From contig JANATF010000009.1 in the NCBI GenBank assembly GCA_029449245.1, positions 620,001 to 684,000 of the forward strand: 64,000 nucleotides of DNA, read 5' to 3'. Within the stretch, counting starts at the first letter, position 1. Every line of letters begins with the position of its first letter. This stretch comes from Mortierella alpina. Its lineage: Eukaryota > Mortierellomycota > Mortierellomycetes > Mortierellales > Mortierellaceae. Made by a program: the position numbers and the translations under genes. Shown here piece after piece: positions 21,130 through 33,293 of the stretch. Under the pieces are notes generated by a model. That model searched no databases and had not been told where the DNA came from. It saw only the letters and a list, made by a program, of their open reading frames with translations.

Positions 21130-22917
21130 TTGGTACTTTTTCTTTGGGTGAGAAGGAAAAACTGGTTCAACGTCGTGCCGCTGTTCAAACCCGCGATCAA
21201 AAACTTCAAGGCTCGGAGGCTCGCGCTTCCCTCTCGTCCACCGTTCCACCATGCGCCTCCTCGCTCAATATAACTTTCAGGACCGCGATTAAAATCGCCT
21301 TCTTGAACGAGACGTCTTGGTCAACGTGTTAGCGCCCTTTGCGCCACTTGGACTTGAAGGTCTTATTCAGTATCCACATCGAAGGCCGACCGTCTACGCC
21401 TTTGAACCACTCTTCCCAGGGTCTCTCTAGGGACACACTCCTAGGCAACATTGTTGGATCAACATCATCGAGTGTCATAGACGGGGCCTGATCGTATCGA
21501 GATGCCAACTGCGTCTCTAGTTCGGCAAGTCTTTCCTCGGGCGTTTGGGATCTGTTAGCGACAGGCTGGTTTTGGTCTCAATGCTCTTGAGATTTCTGGT
21601 CCCTGCTGTTCTGGCCGACGGCTTTGCTCTGGAGGGGGTTGTTGTTGCTGTTGAGCAGGCGGACATCACCTCTCGTGCCGCGCAGCTCGCACCACATTTT
21701 CTCCTATCTTTTCCATAAACTCATACACGCGATCTACGGACAGTCCATCGGCAATCGCATTGTTGGAAATTTGGAGAACCACGCCCTCCACTGCTTTTTT
21801 CAATTGTTGAAGAGCATCCGTGTTTGATAGGAGGGTTTGGTCCATGCGTTGAACAGACGAGTGTACTGTGCGAAACTCGTTATGAATCGCAGGTGCATTG
21901 GCGATAAGGCTGTCCTCCATTGGTCATCTCGCATTTCTCATTTTGTCGCTCAAGTCATCCTTGAATTTTCTGTAAAGGGGGTTGTCCTGGCGAAGTGCTG
22001 GATGTTGAAATACACCGTGATCTTCATAGCGGAACGGCACATCACGATGTATCGTCAAGGCAACAGCATCCTGTAGAATAACCTTTCGTAAACGAGTCAA
22101 GAGAAACAGCATGCGCATGCGTCGGACGTCCTCAAGAGGGATACCGATTCGCGTGTCCACAGGGCGGTTATTATACATGCCTTTGTCCATCATCAAATTC
22201 TCAGTCCATTGTAGTAAATCCGCATAATGGCCACTTTTTCTTTTGCATATTCCTCAACACAAGGAAACAGCATTCGCTCAAGCTCAACAGGCGGTAGAAG
22301 GGTGTTTCTGGCAATCCAAAGTCGTTCTCCTGAGTGTGTGCAACCAGCCATTTTGGAAGAGACATCGTCAGTGATCCTGGACAAACAATGGGTTGACAAT
22401 CGACCTCTCCCCCAGCCGCCATGGTTTTCAATAGACGCAATATCTGCGCCAGCATCCTGGGCGTGTCGGGAGCCGGCGCCTCTTGGAGCATGGGGTTTCT
22501 TTTAGGATATCACTCCTGCAGCGAGGAAGAGCTGCTTGGTTCACGCATAATGAGCCGCTGGTGAAAGCTGGTGACATCAAATAGTACCTGGGCCAGGTTG
22601 GATCGTCGAACGGAACGTCCTCAGGATCCTACGAGTGAACGGCGATTGGGCGCGAGGTTAGTATATAAAGGAAATCAAGCATCGATCCTTTTATCGAGAT
22701 TGGGATGGGATGAAGTTCGGATGATATGTATAATGTATGTGCGTACCATCCACATCCCACACGACATATTCTCTACGTCCTTGTTACGAACAGCGACGCC
22801 ATAATTCTCCTTGCCCTCGCGATTTGTCTTTCTTGCAGCATGGAGAAAGTGATGCCCATGAATGGGATTGATGTCCACCTTGACTGTAGTGCCGAAACAT
22901 ACAAGAGGATATATCAC
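21130..22917 (-). pseudogene. Decayed Crypton: tyrosine recombinase plus GCR1_C-like domain (copy 2)
   Basis: Read on the minus strand from the right: a stretch with YGVAVRNKDVENMSCG (about 22740-22800); a recombinase C-terminal block with HAPRGAGSRHAQDAGADIAS (HxxR motif at 22480-22491), NHGGW and LPPVELERMLFPCVEEY; a segment at 21924-22196 (FRYEDHGVFQHPALRQDNPL); a coiled stretch at 21666-21920; and a GCR1_C-like domain at 21290-21560 (LETQLASRYDQ, VDPTMLPRSVSLERPWEEW, GVDGRPSMWILNKTFKS). Multiple frameshifts and stops break it, including a TAA just after WRKGR. The codon where the catalytic tyrosine is expected reads TGT (22385-22387). Cryptons are fungal DNA transposons moved by a tyrosine recombinase. 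It lies head-to-head with the Fanzor gene. Confidence 0.65.
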
Positions 22918-23288
22918 ATAGTGCGGTCGTCCCTTCTACTCAGCACATGTATACATCGATGTGCACCCTGCCATCCACGAGAAGAATGGGCTCGTGTCTG
23001 GCACACTGGCCCAGAAGAAGGTGCTCAGACAAGAATCATCACAAATATGACGATGTTGATATTTCCTTTGGTTGGACTGAATTTTATGTGGTTTCCAGAA
23101 CTGATCTCTGATCAAACGGCTTAGCATGCCTGCATCTTCTCTTATACTTGTGCAGCCTTTCTGCTTCTGCTTCTGCCCGCCTCTTTCTCTTTGCGCGCAC
23201 CCATCCTCAGTTCTTCTCTGTGATTCAACCTCCAACGCCTACACTCAACTCTTTCGCCAGCGCTCTCTGCCTTGTCTCTGCTGTTCCA

Positions 23289-23420
23289 TTTCCTCTTTCC
23301 TCTTTCCTCTTTCCTCTTTCCTCTTTCCTCTTTCCTCTTTCCTCCTTCCTCTTTCCTCTTTCTTTGTTCTTTGTTCTTTGTTCTTGTTCTTGTTCTTTGT
23401 TCTTGTTTTTTTTCTTTTTC
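23289..23420 (+). repeat. Pyrimidine microsatellite upstream of the XPG-Fanzor gene
   Basis: About eleven tandem TTTCCTC units (roughly 23289-23368) run into TTTGTTC/TTGTTC units and then a T/C run. It lies 240-370 bases before the start codon, in the presumed promoter or leader, between the divergent Crypton remnant and the Fanzor gene. Confidence 0.85.
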
Positions 23421-23656
23421 TTCTCTTCTCTTCTCTTTTCTGTGCCACATCATTCTACTTTCGAAAAAAAAACAAAAAAACAGAGAAAAAACATATAATC
23501 CAAGAAAAATTATCGCTTTCTATCGCTACATCGTTCCAATCTTTGACCACCCGCCTTGTTTCTCATATCTCTGTTATTTTTTCCGTTTTTTGTTTGCTCT
23601 CTACCCTGCATTCCCCTTTATATCGCACGCCCTTCGACGCTGCTGCATCTCCAATA

Positions 23657-26600
23657 ATGGGCATCATCGGCCTTTGGCCCTTTATCAAGAAAAAGGGTTA
23701 TGAGGCAACCCCGCTACATGCCCACACGATCCTCAATAGCACGTATCAGCCGATACGACATGTCGACGTCCAAGCATGCTTTTACTCCACAATTTCCCGT
23801 GCGTATTCTTCTCATCCTGTGCCAGTTGCCAACCATATACTGGAAAGAGCCATACTCAAGTTCGCTACCCCAGAGAATGCAGTTGTGTACCTGGACGGTA
23901 GCCCCTGCCAGGAAAAGGCGCTTACCCACGCATCACGAGAGAAAAAGAGACAGGATACACTAGATGAGGTCGAAAAAGCCATCAGCAACTTTTCTGTTTC
24001 GATCGAGGAGAAGAGAAGGGTGCGGAAACAATTGTTCTACAAGATCAACAAAGGCCTCAAGAAAGCGTTCAGTTGGACAACTGCCGAGAAGGAATCGTTT
24101 GTTGCTCATTTGAGAGAGAGGGGTTGGAGGGTGGTGCAGAGTATAACCGAGGCAGATCTCGAAATTGCGCTCCATTATGTCCCAGGCGACGTTGTTGTTT
24201 CGACAGACAGCGACCTTTTGATATATGCCAATATCCTCACCGTCTGGCGTCCTATCTCTAAAGATCGTTTCCTGGTCTACCAGACTCCGGATATCCTCAC
24301 GACTCTGGCCATGACGAAGTCGCAATTCACTGCTTTCGGGGTAGTATCGGCTAATGACTACGAGAGGAACATCCCCTCGCTCGGTGTTGCTACCAATTAC
24401 GATTTGATCAAGGCAGCCAAGTCCACAGGTATGAATACGTCGGTTGAGCTGGCTAGATGCACTGTTGTTAGATGTGCGTCGAGATTTACGTTGACTTTTA
24501 TTCTTCTTATTGTACCACTCATTAGATGTCAAGGACATATTGCACGAATATTTGGAGAATGAGCTCGTTGATCAAAAGAACGAGGAGAACGCCACATTTG
24601 CAATGTCTATCAGAGTGTTTGTGGAGTACAAACAGGACGTCATTGAGCCAGGATCCGCATCGAAGACGCATGCCTTGCGAAAGGAGCTACAGGAACAATA
24701 CAGCCATCTTCAAACTCAATATCGCCTACAGAAGCAGGAGAAGAAAAGGTAACGTGTCATACACTGGCATGTGTCACACTATGCTGTCTTCTACAAAACC
24801 GTGCCAAATTTGACTGCCTTACTAACGCCTTTACCTCAGGCTGGATAGGGAGCCACGTAAGGACTTTTATAAAGCACGCTACTCTAAACCCAACCGCTAC
24901 CGTCCGTCCTTCCAGTGCAGAGATACGATACTCAATTCCAAGAGGCGCCAAGTTGATATCAACACTCCGAGAGAGTCTTCCAGCCAGCCACCCAAGATAC
25001 GGAGAACCAAGAAGCGCAAGAAGGATGATGATGGGCCAGATGAGAAAAAGGCGAAGCGGCCAAAAAAAATCACCAAGGGCTATGGCATTCCACGGCGCCG
25101 CGCAGAAGATCCGGGACTGCGACGAAAGCTGAAAGCTGCAACGAAAGCAGATCATCTGCTCAGGAAGAACTGGCCAACACGATCACTTACAGTTGGATCA
25201 CTGCACGCCAACATCAAGCGTACTCTGAATGAAGGACAGGAGAGCCAGGCCACAAAGGACGTGTGCAGTGTTATCAGGGAAGCATCAGCTCAAGTTGACG
25301 AGTTGTGCTCGATCATGTTCGAAATTGTGGCGCTGGACATTGACAGGATTATTGGGCCAGGATATCAAACCGAGTCATCTTCACCAGCGCAAGGTTCAAT
25401 GGCGGGGCCTCAATCGACCTTCCCTACAGCGCCAGAGCCACCAACATCATCCTCATCGGTTGGATCGTCCTCGTCAACTCCCCAAACAGCGCCACTGTCT
25501 ACGAATGCGCCACTGCCCTCAGCATCACTGTCAACAAAGGCGAGGCAACATGTACCCCCTCATGTAGCAACCTCACTGCCGTTGCAGCTGTCTGACCAAG
25601 AACGATCCGATCTTTTGGAGCTGACAGGAACAGACCCAGTTTTTTTTCGACAGCTTGCGACATTGGTTCTCAAGGGTTCTCTCGGTGCTGGATCTCAATA
25701 TGAGCGAAGACGAAAGGCACCTCCTCCAAGAAGATCATCACGTCTGCAGACAGGTGAATCGGCCTCTTCCTCCGACGAGCCGGCATACCTTGCGGTACCG
25801 CATGCGATCCGTGCATACGAACAATACCTGGAGATTGTTCCTGGATTTGTACCGCTTCACCAGAAAAAGGGTGCCATCACATTTCAACCATCGGTCTCAC
25901 ACCTCTCCGTTGATCGGGTTCATCTGGCCATAAGGCAGTTGTATTTAGGGTCGCAGGTAACTTATCAGTCTTCTAGATGTGTGTATGTGTCCAGTGCCAC
26001 GTTTAAGTTTTTATTGTTGCTAACATGCCGTGGCGTCCTTGCATATGTAGTTTGCGGGAACAGACGGAGAGCCTCTTAAGAGGCCAAAAGACTCGGTCCC
26101 CATCGAATGGTTCTTTCGGATGAACCAAGCAACACAAGCCTATAAACACTTTCCCAAGAGCTCCTGGACCGCAGGTTTCGCACTCTTTTCCGAGGAGGAT
26201 TTGGTTCACATGTTGGTTTCAGTGGAAAGCACGCGCCCGCTTCTCAAGCATGTCCTAGGAGGAGCAGACACAGTCAAGAGCTTTGTGGATACGGTCCTCA
26301 ATAAGAAGGGTATTCTGATACAAGGTCTTCTGTACCCTGTCGGTCAAGAGACGACAAGAAGATCCCGCCCTTCCGGCTACCATCACAAGCTTTCACTGCA
26401 GGCAGATCCCTCGCCGACAAAACTCAAGCTACGATCAGTGATCCGGACGAATGGGTTGGTCCTGCACCTTCTAGCGTACGATACCAAGGGCGAGAGGAAG
26501 TCCCAGAAGAAGGACATTCGATCAGCAACAGCTGCAGGGCAGTCAGGATTGTACGATGAAGACGAGGACGACGACTCTGACTTTCAGCTTGATGCCGCCT

Positions 26601-27822
26601 TTCTGGACCAGCAACATCCCATGTCGACCCTTTCAAAGCCCGAATCTTCATCAACGACATCATCTCGTTGGGACGTCGGCTTGACTCCATCGTCATCGTC
26701 ATCGTCACTGCCATCGTCATCTTCATCATCATGGCCACTCTCTAATCCCTCAACCTCCTCTGGCCCCCGCCCAACGTCCTCTACCGCCGCGCGCACTGCC
26801 TCTGCACCCACTTCCTCTGCTTCCCGCCCAACCAAGACTTATGATCCAACAAAAATCAACTTTGCTCGTGGATCCAAAACTCTCACCAACGTCGAGGTCA
26901 AGTTTTCCGAGCCAGAGAACTGCCCGGACTACAAGCACGCCAGGATAGTTGGAGTGGACCTAGGAGAGCGAGTCACATTTTGTGCCACCAGGATCGGCCC
27001 CAAGGAAGGCGAGCGAACAACTGAGAATGAAGGACAGCGGGAAACAGTCTACATCAGGCGCAGCTACCTGTACAAGCCATCGACAGCCTTCAGGCAAGAG
27101 TATCAGGACCGCCTTCAGGAGTCCGGTCTAGATCTCGTTCTCAGCAGGATGCCGTCCCTCGACCTTGGAGGAGTGGCCCAGTACATCCAGTACACAGCGC
27201 AGCATCGGGACGCTATTCATGAGTTTTATCATGGACGCTGGTACCTGAAGCACTCTTGGGAGGCCTCCAAAGCGCAGACAGCATGCTACGACTATGGCAT
27301 CAAGGCGGTTCTCGGGCTGGTTGGTGGATCAGAGGGCAGGAAGCACAAGGAGAGCGAAGGACCAGCCCCGGTTTTTGCATTGGGACTGGGCTCATTTGAC
27401 TCGCAAACTGGACTTTCCTCAAAGCACCCGAAGATGGAGAAGCTCTTCATCCGCAAGGTACGCACACTGGTATTATGCATGCTTACTGCGTGTATGTCTT
27501 GTTCACTTCACTTTATTTCCCTATCGCCAGGCCAACGTTTCCTTGTCACTTTTATAACGTTTATCTCCTTGCTTAGGCTGCAGCTCTCGGCTACTCCGTT
27601 GTGGGAGTGCATGAGTACTTCACCTCTGCAAAGTGTCCCAGACCCCAGTGCGATAATTTTTTGACCTCGACCAAGAACAGATCCCGGTACTGCTCCCAAT
27701 GCAATATGTACGTGGATCGAGATCAAGGAGGTTCCGAGAATATCGCCCACATCGCTCTTGCTCAAGTGAGGCACCAGGAACGGCCCAGGAAGTTCAAGCC
27801 AATATCATTCATGAGTGTCTGA
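23657..27822 (+). CDS. XPG/FEN1-type nuclease fused to a Fanzor RNA-guided nuclease
   Basis: Five exons (23657-24428, 24526-24748, 24840-25956, 26051-27457, 27577-27822) join in frame to 1254 residues. Residues 1-257 are an XPG/FEN1 fold: MGIIGLWPFIKKKG, then the acidic metal-binding set at D37, D80, E165/D167/E169, D184/D186 and D234, and a helix-hairpin-like IPSLGVATNYDLIK. A lysine/arginine nuclear-localisation-like patch sits at 384-408. Linkers are Ser/Pro-rich (a poly-Ser block at about 918-935). The C-terminal third is a Fanzor domain: RuvC-I VGVDLGERVTFC (D1007), RuvC-II VGVHEYFTSAKC (E1186), a zinc finger C1193/C1198 with C1212/C1215, and RuvC-III DRDQGGSENIA (D1222). Fanzors are eukaryotic TnpB relatives that cut DNA guided by an omega RNA. 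Every expected catalytic acid is present, so both nucleases could be active. The start at ATG 23657 is fixed by the MGI-x-GLW motif; the frame is open further upstream. Confidence 0.9.
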
Positions 27823-28516
27823 ATACACTCTTAATAGTTGTAAGTCATGCGTTGCCTTGCACTGCGTTGGTGCCATCCAATATTATGATCATGTCAGCTG
27901 ATCCGATCCAATTTGTGGTTCGTCAGACGAGATAGTGTTAGTACCATCTCAGTACTGCACCTTTATTATTTTGAGATTTTGGTGTTGATATAGCCGCATT
28001 AGATTTCGGTCTGCTAGCGCGGCTGTGCTTGTGCCGCCGCGAGAGAAACATGTAAGGTCTCGGAGACCGTGACGGGTGTGTTGCGCGTCAAACAAACACC
28101 GTACATTCCTCAGGTGTTATTTTCAACACGAGAAACTATTCGGTTGCCAATGGCTACTGTTGGCACGAAAATATTTGGAATGCGCGCACGGACTGACAGT
28201 AAGTGAGTGGCAAGTGGGTGATTGGCACAAATGCTGTGGGCTCACGACAAGCGCGGCCGTCTCTCCCTACCCCCCTCCTCCTTCTCCTCTTCCTTTCTTC
28301 CCTTGAACACCATGAGAAAGCGCTCATATCAGCGCACATACTATGTGATTTTTTTCCGTCTCTTGACGTATGAACAATGGGACCCTTCGAACAAGATTAA
28401 AGCAAACGGACCGTGTAGGAGCAAAGGAAGACTTTCGAGGAGCTAAGGAAATATTTATTTTACAGAACAACTCTCTCGCTTTTTTTGTTTTTTTTTTGTT
28501 ATCTTGGTTAAGAGGT
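27823..28516. other. Convergent region between Fanzor gene and oligopeptide transporter
   Basis: Apart from the structured stretch at 28018-28068 this 0.7-kb region contains no coding signal. It should hold both 3' untranslated regions and, if the Fanzor gene is mobile, its right boundary. No terminal inverted repeat or target duplication could be paired with sequence left of 23657. Confidence 0.4.
28018..28068. ncRNA. Structured stretch 3' of the Fanzor gene, candidate omega-RNA segment
   Basis: About 195 bases after the stop codon, CGCGGC (28018-28023) can pair with GCCGCG (28036-28041) across a 12-base loop. It is followed by the near-perfect palindrome GGTCTC-G-GAGACC (28056-28068). Guide RNAs of TnpB and Fanzor systems usually overlap or follow the 3' end of the nuclease gene, so the position fits. 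There is no direct evidence that this stretch is transcribed; it could equally be an element end or chance structure. Confidence 0.25.
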
Positions 28517-30943
28517 TTAGAGGGTTCCACTGGTCCAGTTCTTGCCAGCAGCACCACAGCGATCAATACCGCGGTAAGGCGCATTGGGGTAGCTTGGGTT
28601 GTCATCGACATAGTGGTTGGCCCACCAGGATGGAATGTCGACACCAATATCAGGAGAGATACCTCTGCCCAGGAACAAGAACAAGATTAATCCTGTGAAC
28701 GCCGCACCCGTGTCGAGCGCAGCGGAGAGGATGAAGGTGTACTTTGTCCACCAGACCTTGTGGTATCTGTAGATATAGAACTGGAAGAGCAAAGCGGTGC
28801 CCAAGATCATCACGATACCAGTGACGTATCCGTTGGGGAAGGCACCCATACCCTGAGCAATAATCGCAATGTTGATGGCCGACCACTTGACACCGGGGAA
28901 CTTCTTGGACAGGAGCCAGAAGAGAGCAGGAACAATCAAGCCGATGATGAAACCAATGTAGATGAACCAGTACTTTCCGTCGAACGCAAACATGCGAGCG
29001 GGTCCCAAGGCTCCGTAGATCAAACCAGAACCCCAGTAGGTCTGGACACGCTGACCAGTCCAAAGACCGTTGGGATCAGGCTTCTCTCCGCTCAGGGCAT
29101 CGCGCTGCGAGTTGATGATCACCAGCATGGTCACGTAGTTGAAGACACCTCCAACAAGAGTTCCCCAAAGCTGACTGGTGAACATGGAGCGAGGAGGGAT
29201 CTTCATGTAATGGCCCAGCTTCAGATCCGACATGAGGATGTTGCACTGGTACATGGCCATGTAACCATAGCACTTGAAGGTCATGTTGGCAATGGGCTTG
29301 CCAGGAAGGATGTAACCGATAATCAACTCGGTGATGACGTTCAAACCAGGACCGTAACCGGTGACAGCGTTCATGACACCAATGGGGAGCGTCAAGAACC
29401 AACCGACAAAGAGCGAGAGAATAAGTCCCCACCAGGGCAGCTGGGTACCATAGAACTCACAAGCGAGGCAGGCGAGAACGGCCATGATCGCGTAGAAAAT
29501 GGCGTACCAGAGCTGAGGAACCTCGGGGTAGACCTTCATCATCTTGGTGTGGATATCCTCATGGTCAGAGCCGATAGCGCTCTTCCAGTTGGCCCAGATT
29601 TCTTTGCCGTGGAAGAAAAAGACCTGGGAGCAGCAAGCGGCGAGGGAAACGAAGGAGACCATGAATCCGATGGCGTACAGGGGTGCCATGTTGGCTGGTG
29701 GACCGGCCTCGTACTTGGCCTCGTCGACCGAGTAATCCTCCAAGAGGAAGTTGTGGATGTTGAAGACAGTTCCGTTCTCATAAAAGAGTTTCGAGGTCAG
29801 CGGGGTGCCCATGGTCTTGGTACCGAGAATGTTGTTGAGCCAGAAGATAGGAAGAATGATCCAGTAGTTGAGCATGATACCGCCGAGATAGCACAGCTGG
29901 GCGCTGAGGGGCAAGTACATGGTGGTACCACCGATGGTGGTCCAGTCAAAGGACAAAGCCAGGGCTCCACCACCCTTGATAGACGAGAAAATGGCCCAGA
30001 AGTTCATGTCGAAAGGCTTGATCCAGCACAGCCAGTCGAAGTAGACGAGAAGTGGGGCAATCCACTGGGGGATGAACTGGTAGATGAAGGTAACGGCAGC
30101 AACGATCCAGAAGAACTTCATGCGGCTCCATCCACGAACGAGACGGACGTTCTTGAACTCATCGGTGTTGTGCATGGTATTGTAGAACACCACTTGGACC
30201 AAGTTGGACCACCAGACCATTTCGGCGGGGTACACAAGGTAGCGACGGAGCATACCTGCCATACCGTAACCCACACTTTGAGTGGTGATGATGAGAAGCA
30301 AGGAACCGAGGGCATTGATACGGAAGTTCAAGAATAGATCCGTGGAAGCGACAATCTCGATAGCGTAGGCAGAACTAGAGCCAGTCGAGACAGCGATACC
30401 GATCAAGGCGTGTTCCTTGATGTTGAACGGACCAGGATTCAGAGACATCTCATAGCCAAAGACAGAGATCTTTTTTTCGGGGAGGACGCGAGCCATGAAC
30501 TTGCCCATGGAGTAGGTGACCAGGTTGACAAAGAAAATGGAGTAGGTACCGGACGTGGAACGGAAAAAGTAGTACTGGGTAATAGTGGCTCCCAAAGCCG
30601 TGAAAAGGAAGGAGAGGACCCAGAAACGGAAAGTGACAACGGGCAAGGTGGGGTCATCGGTGATAGGTACAGCTATATGCGAGAGCGGCGAGGAGACAGA
30701 GATAGAAACGGTCCGTCAGTCAGTAAAGCTGCTATGCACACCCAGTTCCTCAAAGTTATCTGGAATCAGGACTGTATGATGTGAAGAGATCGACTTCCTA
30801 CCGAGACGAACGGCCTCAATGGGCGAATTCTCTGGCTCTTCCTCGAGATTGATATCATCATCGAATTTCATATCCTTCTCGTTGTCAAAATCGCGCTTCT
30901 CCCCGAGGTATTCCTCGGGCTTCGCGCTGGCGGTGTCCGTCAT
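28517..30943 (-). CDS. Oligopeptide transporter, OPT family (copy 1)
   Basis: Two exons, 30802-30943 and 28517-30672, 765 residues. The short first exon encodes an acidic cytosolic N-terminus starting MTDTASAKPEEY. The second holds the membrane domain, with the family hallmarks NPGPFNIKEHALI and KLGHYMKIPPRSMF and more than a dozen hydrophobic segments. It ends with WWANHYVDDN and DRCGAAGKNWTSG. OPT proteins are proton-coupled plasma-membrane importers of tetra- and pentapeptides or of glutathione-like substrates; the substrate here cannot be told. It is closely related to the second copy at 33645-36015, with the same intron position, so the two arose by tandem duplication. An AT run (TATATATA, about 30961-30972) lies just upstream of the start codon. 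Confidence 0.95.
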
Positions 30944-33293
30944 GGCGAAGTTCTATCTTTTATATATATATAACTATGGGGTTATCACTGGAAAATCCGA
31001 TGAAGGAGAATGCCCGAGTGAGACCGAGGGAAGGGGAGGAGGGTGTGAGGGTCGGAGAGAGGAGGAGGGTATAGGTAGCAGTGGCAAATGCTCTGGAGAG
31101 AATTGACAAGGGATCAAACGAGAACACGTCGAGAGAGACATATTTATACAAACGAACACGTTGGATAGAGAGTAAGCGCGAGACCCACGGCGAGGTCGCA
31201 TGAGAAAGGCAGGGCGAAGAGGGAAAAGCCGAGGAATAAAGTAATGAGAGAGCAATTGAAGAGTGTTCAAATCAATTCAGTGAAGGCGTTTTGCCTTGTA
31301 CTCCTGTTTAGTGCCAGTAGAATATAGATCATGTTTGGCCATGAACTTGTGGACACATTTTCCTTTCAACTCAATACTGCTGTACTGTACTCAGCTGCAC
31401 CTTCGCCTTTTGCTCATTGTCCATTGGTCTTTTTCAAATTGAGCCCCCGTCTGCGACTCCTCGTGCAATGCAAAAAAGAAAAAGGAAATCTGCCCTAGCC
31501 AGTCTTTCCTGTACCTTACCGACACTTGTCCCTGCACGATAGAACATCTTAAGGTTTCCGAGCGCCTGTGTTATTCCCGAGATTTTTTTTTCTCGTCTTG
31601 AGGGCGGGGATTTCAGCTTCTACAACCTCCCGCTGAACACTGACACTGCTGCGACGTTGCTCGCTCACCTTCTTCATGTTCACCATTTTCGTAACCATCT
31701 CGCTGTCATTCTGCTAAAAAGGCGAGAGAGATGCAGCTGTCCTCTTCCACAAACGTATTCGAGCCGGTAACAGTAACAGATGCTGTAAACAAACGGAACC
31801 CAATTTTACGAAAGGGTCGTACTGTGTCGTTGAGCTGACAGGTAACTGTTGAGACGATAGAGAGATTGCGTTACCACAACTATGTAGTCCTGGTGGGCAA
31901 TTGGTAAATGATTCGATTGGCGGAGCGATGGATTGTTGATATATTATTTGTTGTGGTCTTGAGACCAAACCTGCACGAACTCTCAATTGCACCATAAATC
32001 CTGAACGGCGTAACAACTCCCTTTAGTTTAATGGCTTTTGTGCTTTATCCCTCGGAGCACGATCCGACACATTGCAGCCTTGCAAAAAACGATGAGAAAC
32101 CAAACTGTGATGAGAAAAGGCGATATGGACAATCTGGTGGGTCTAGGTCGTTTTGCATGGGCGCCTAATAAGACATTCCAGCAACGCATGCCGCCAGGAT
32201 GATATAAGCATGGAATCTACCTTCTCACAACAGTCTACACTCTACATCCTGGGTCTTGTTTGAAGCCATAGCTTCTGCGACGTATCTCGGAAACGAACCC
32301 CGAGAAAGAAGAAAAAACCTTTAGATGAGGGCGAGAATACACGACCAATCATAGCATTGTAGCGCAAACAGGGTATGTCGACTTTTAAACTAACATTGCG
32401 AGTCAATGAGAGCATTACCTGCAACTCTAATAGTGAGCACGGCGGTATCGACCATGCTGGGTATGCGTGTGTGTATAGCCTGGAGGTGAAATTTTACCAA
32501 TTTTCCCAGGCGCAAGGATTGTGCAAGTGACTTGATATCATGACGGATCTACATCCGAGTGGCCGCTTGGGAAGGTACGTATTGTACTTCAATAGCACTG
32601 ATGGCTAAGGTAGGGTGCAAGTCAGTTTAGTTTTTTATCCACAAGCTGGTCTCTGGGAAGGCTTTCAGCCGTTATGGCTATAATAGCGTCCCGGACGACA
32701 GGGCGAAGGCCTTCCTGTTTCATTATTCCTCACCATATATGAGGCGTTCATTGAGTAAGCTGGGCTTGACACCCCAAATATAGCACAATATTCCAACGCC
32801 ATACCAAGCATCGAAGAAGAAAATAAACGCGACGAGAAGAAGCTAAGTAGGCAAAAAATGAAGAATCTGCCCTGACCGTTGTGCTCAATAACACGGTCGT
32901 ATTTGGTCGTCCTCAAAGGTCATTTCTCTCTCTCAATTCGGCCGCAGAAGAAAGGCACAATTCTATAAAAATCATAATTTCCAGCTGGTATTGCACAAAA
33001 ACTGTCTTCAGGTCGCATGGACATCCTAATTGGGCGATATCTTTGACGCGTGCGCCTCTAGCAATAAGGCGTTCAGAATAGGAGCCTTCCGGCAGGTGGG
33101 CGCAATGAGCACAGTGAATGCCCCGAAGAGATCCGTTGATCGGCGCTAGTGTCAAAACCGCCACGTCCCGGTGTATCACAAATGCGCAGTTTTCACATAA
33201 AGGCATGCAGGGTCATTGCTAGCCTGCTCTTCTTGCTCATCAGCGCAGATCCTAGTCCCCATTGTTTCAGGGCATTTTTTCTCGGTATTGGTG
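30944..33293. other. Long intergenic region upstream of OPT copy 1
   Basis: About 2.35 kb. The part nearest 31200 is a purine-rich promoter side. The rest holds only short frames; the best, 32913-33206 minus (97 codons, cysteine-rich, starting MPLCENCAFVIHRD), matches nothing I recognise and is not called a gene. The far end borders a fragment of a third OPT gene. Confidence 0.4.

Noticed and set aside
28760-30337. 525-codon plus-strand open frame
   Set aside because: It is the antisense of the OPT copy 1 coding region and is charged and repetitive with no domain; codon structure of the opposite strand explains it.
30961-30972. TATA box for OPT copy 1
   Set aside because: The AT run lies only about 20 bases before the start codon, too close for a TATA element unless the leader is almost absent.
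32913-33206. Small cysteine-rich minus-strand gene
   Set aside because: No splice partners, no recognised spacing of cysteines and no promoter; left as an unassigned frame.
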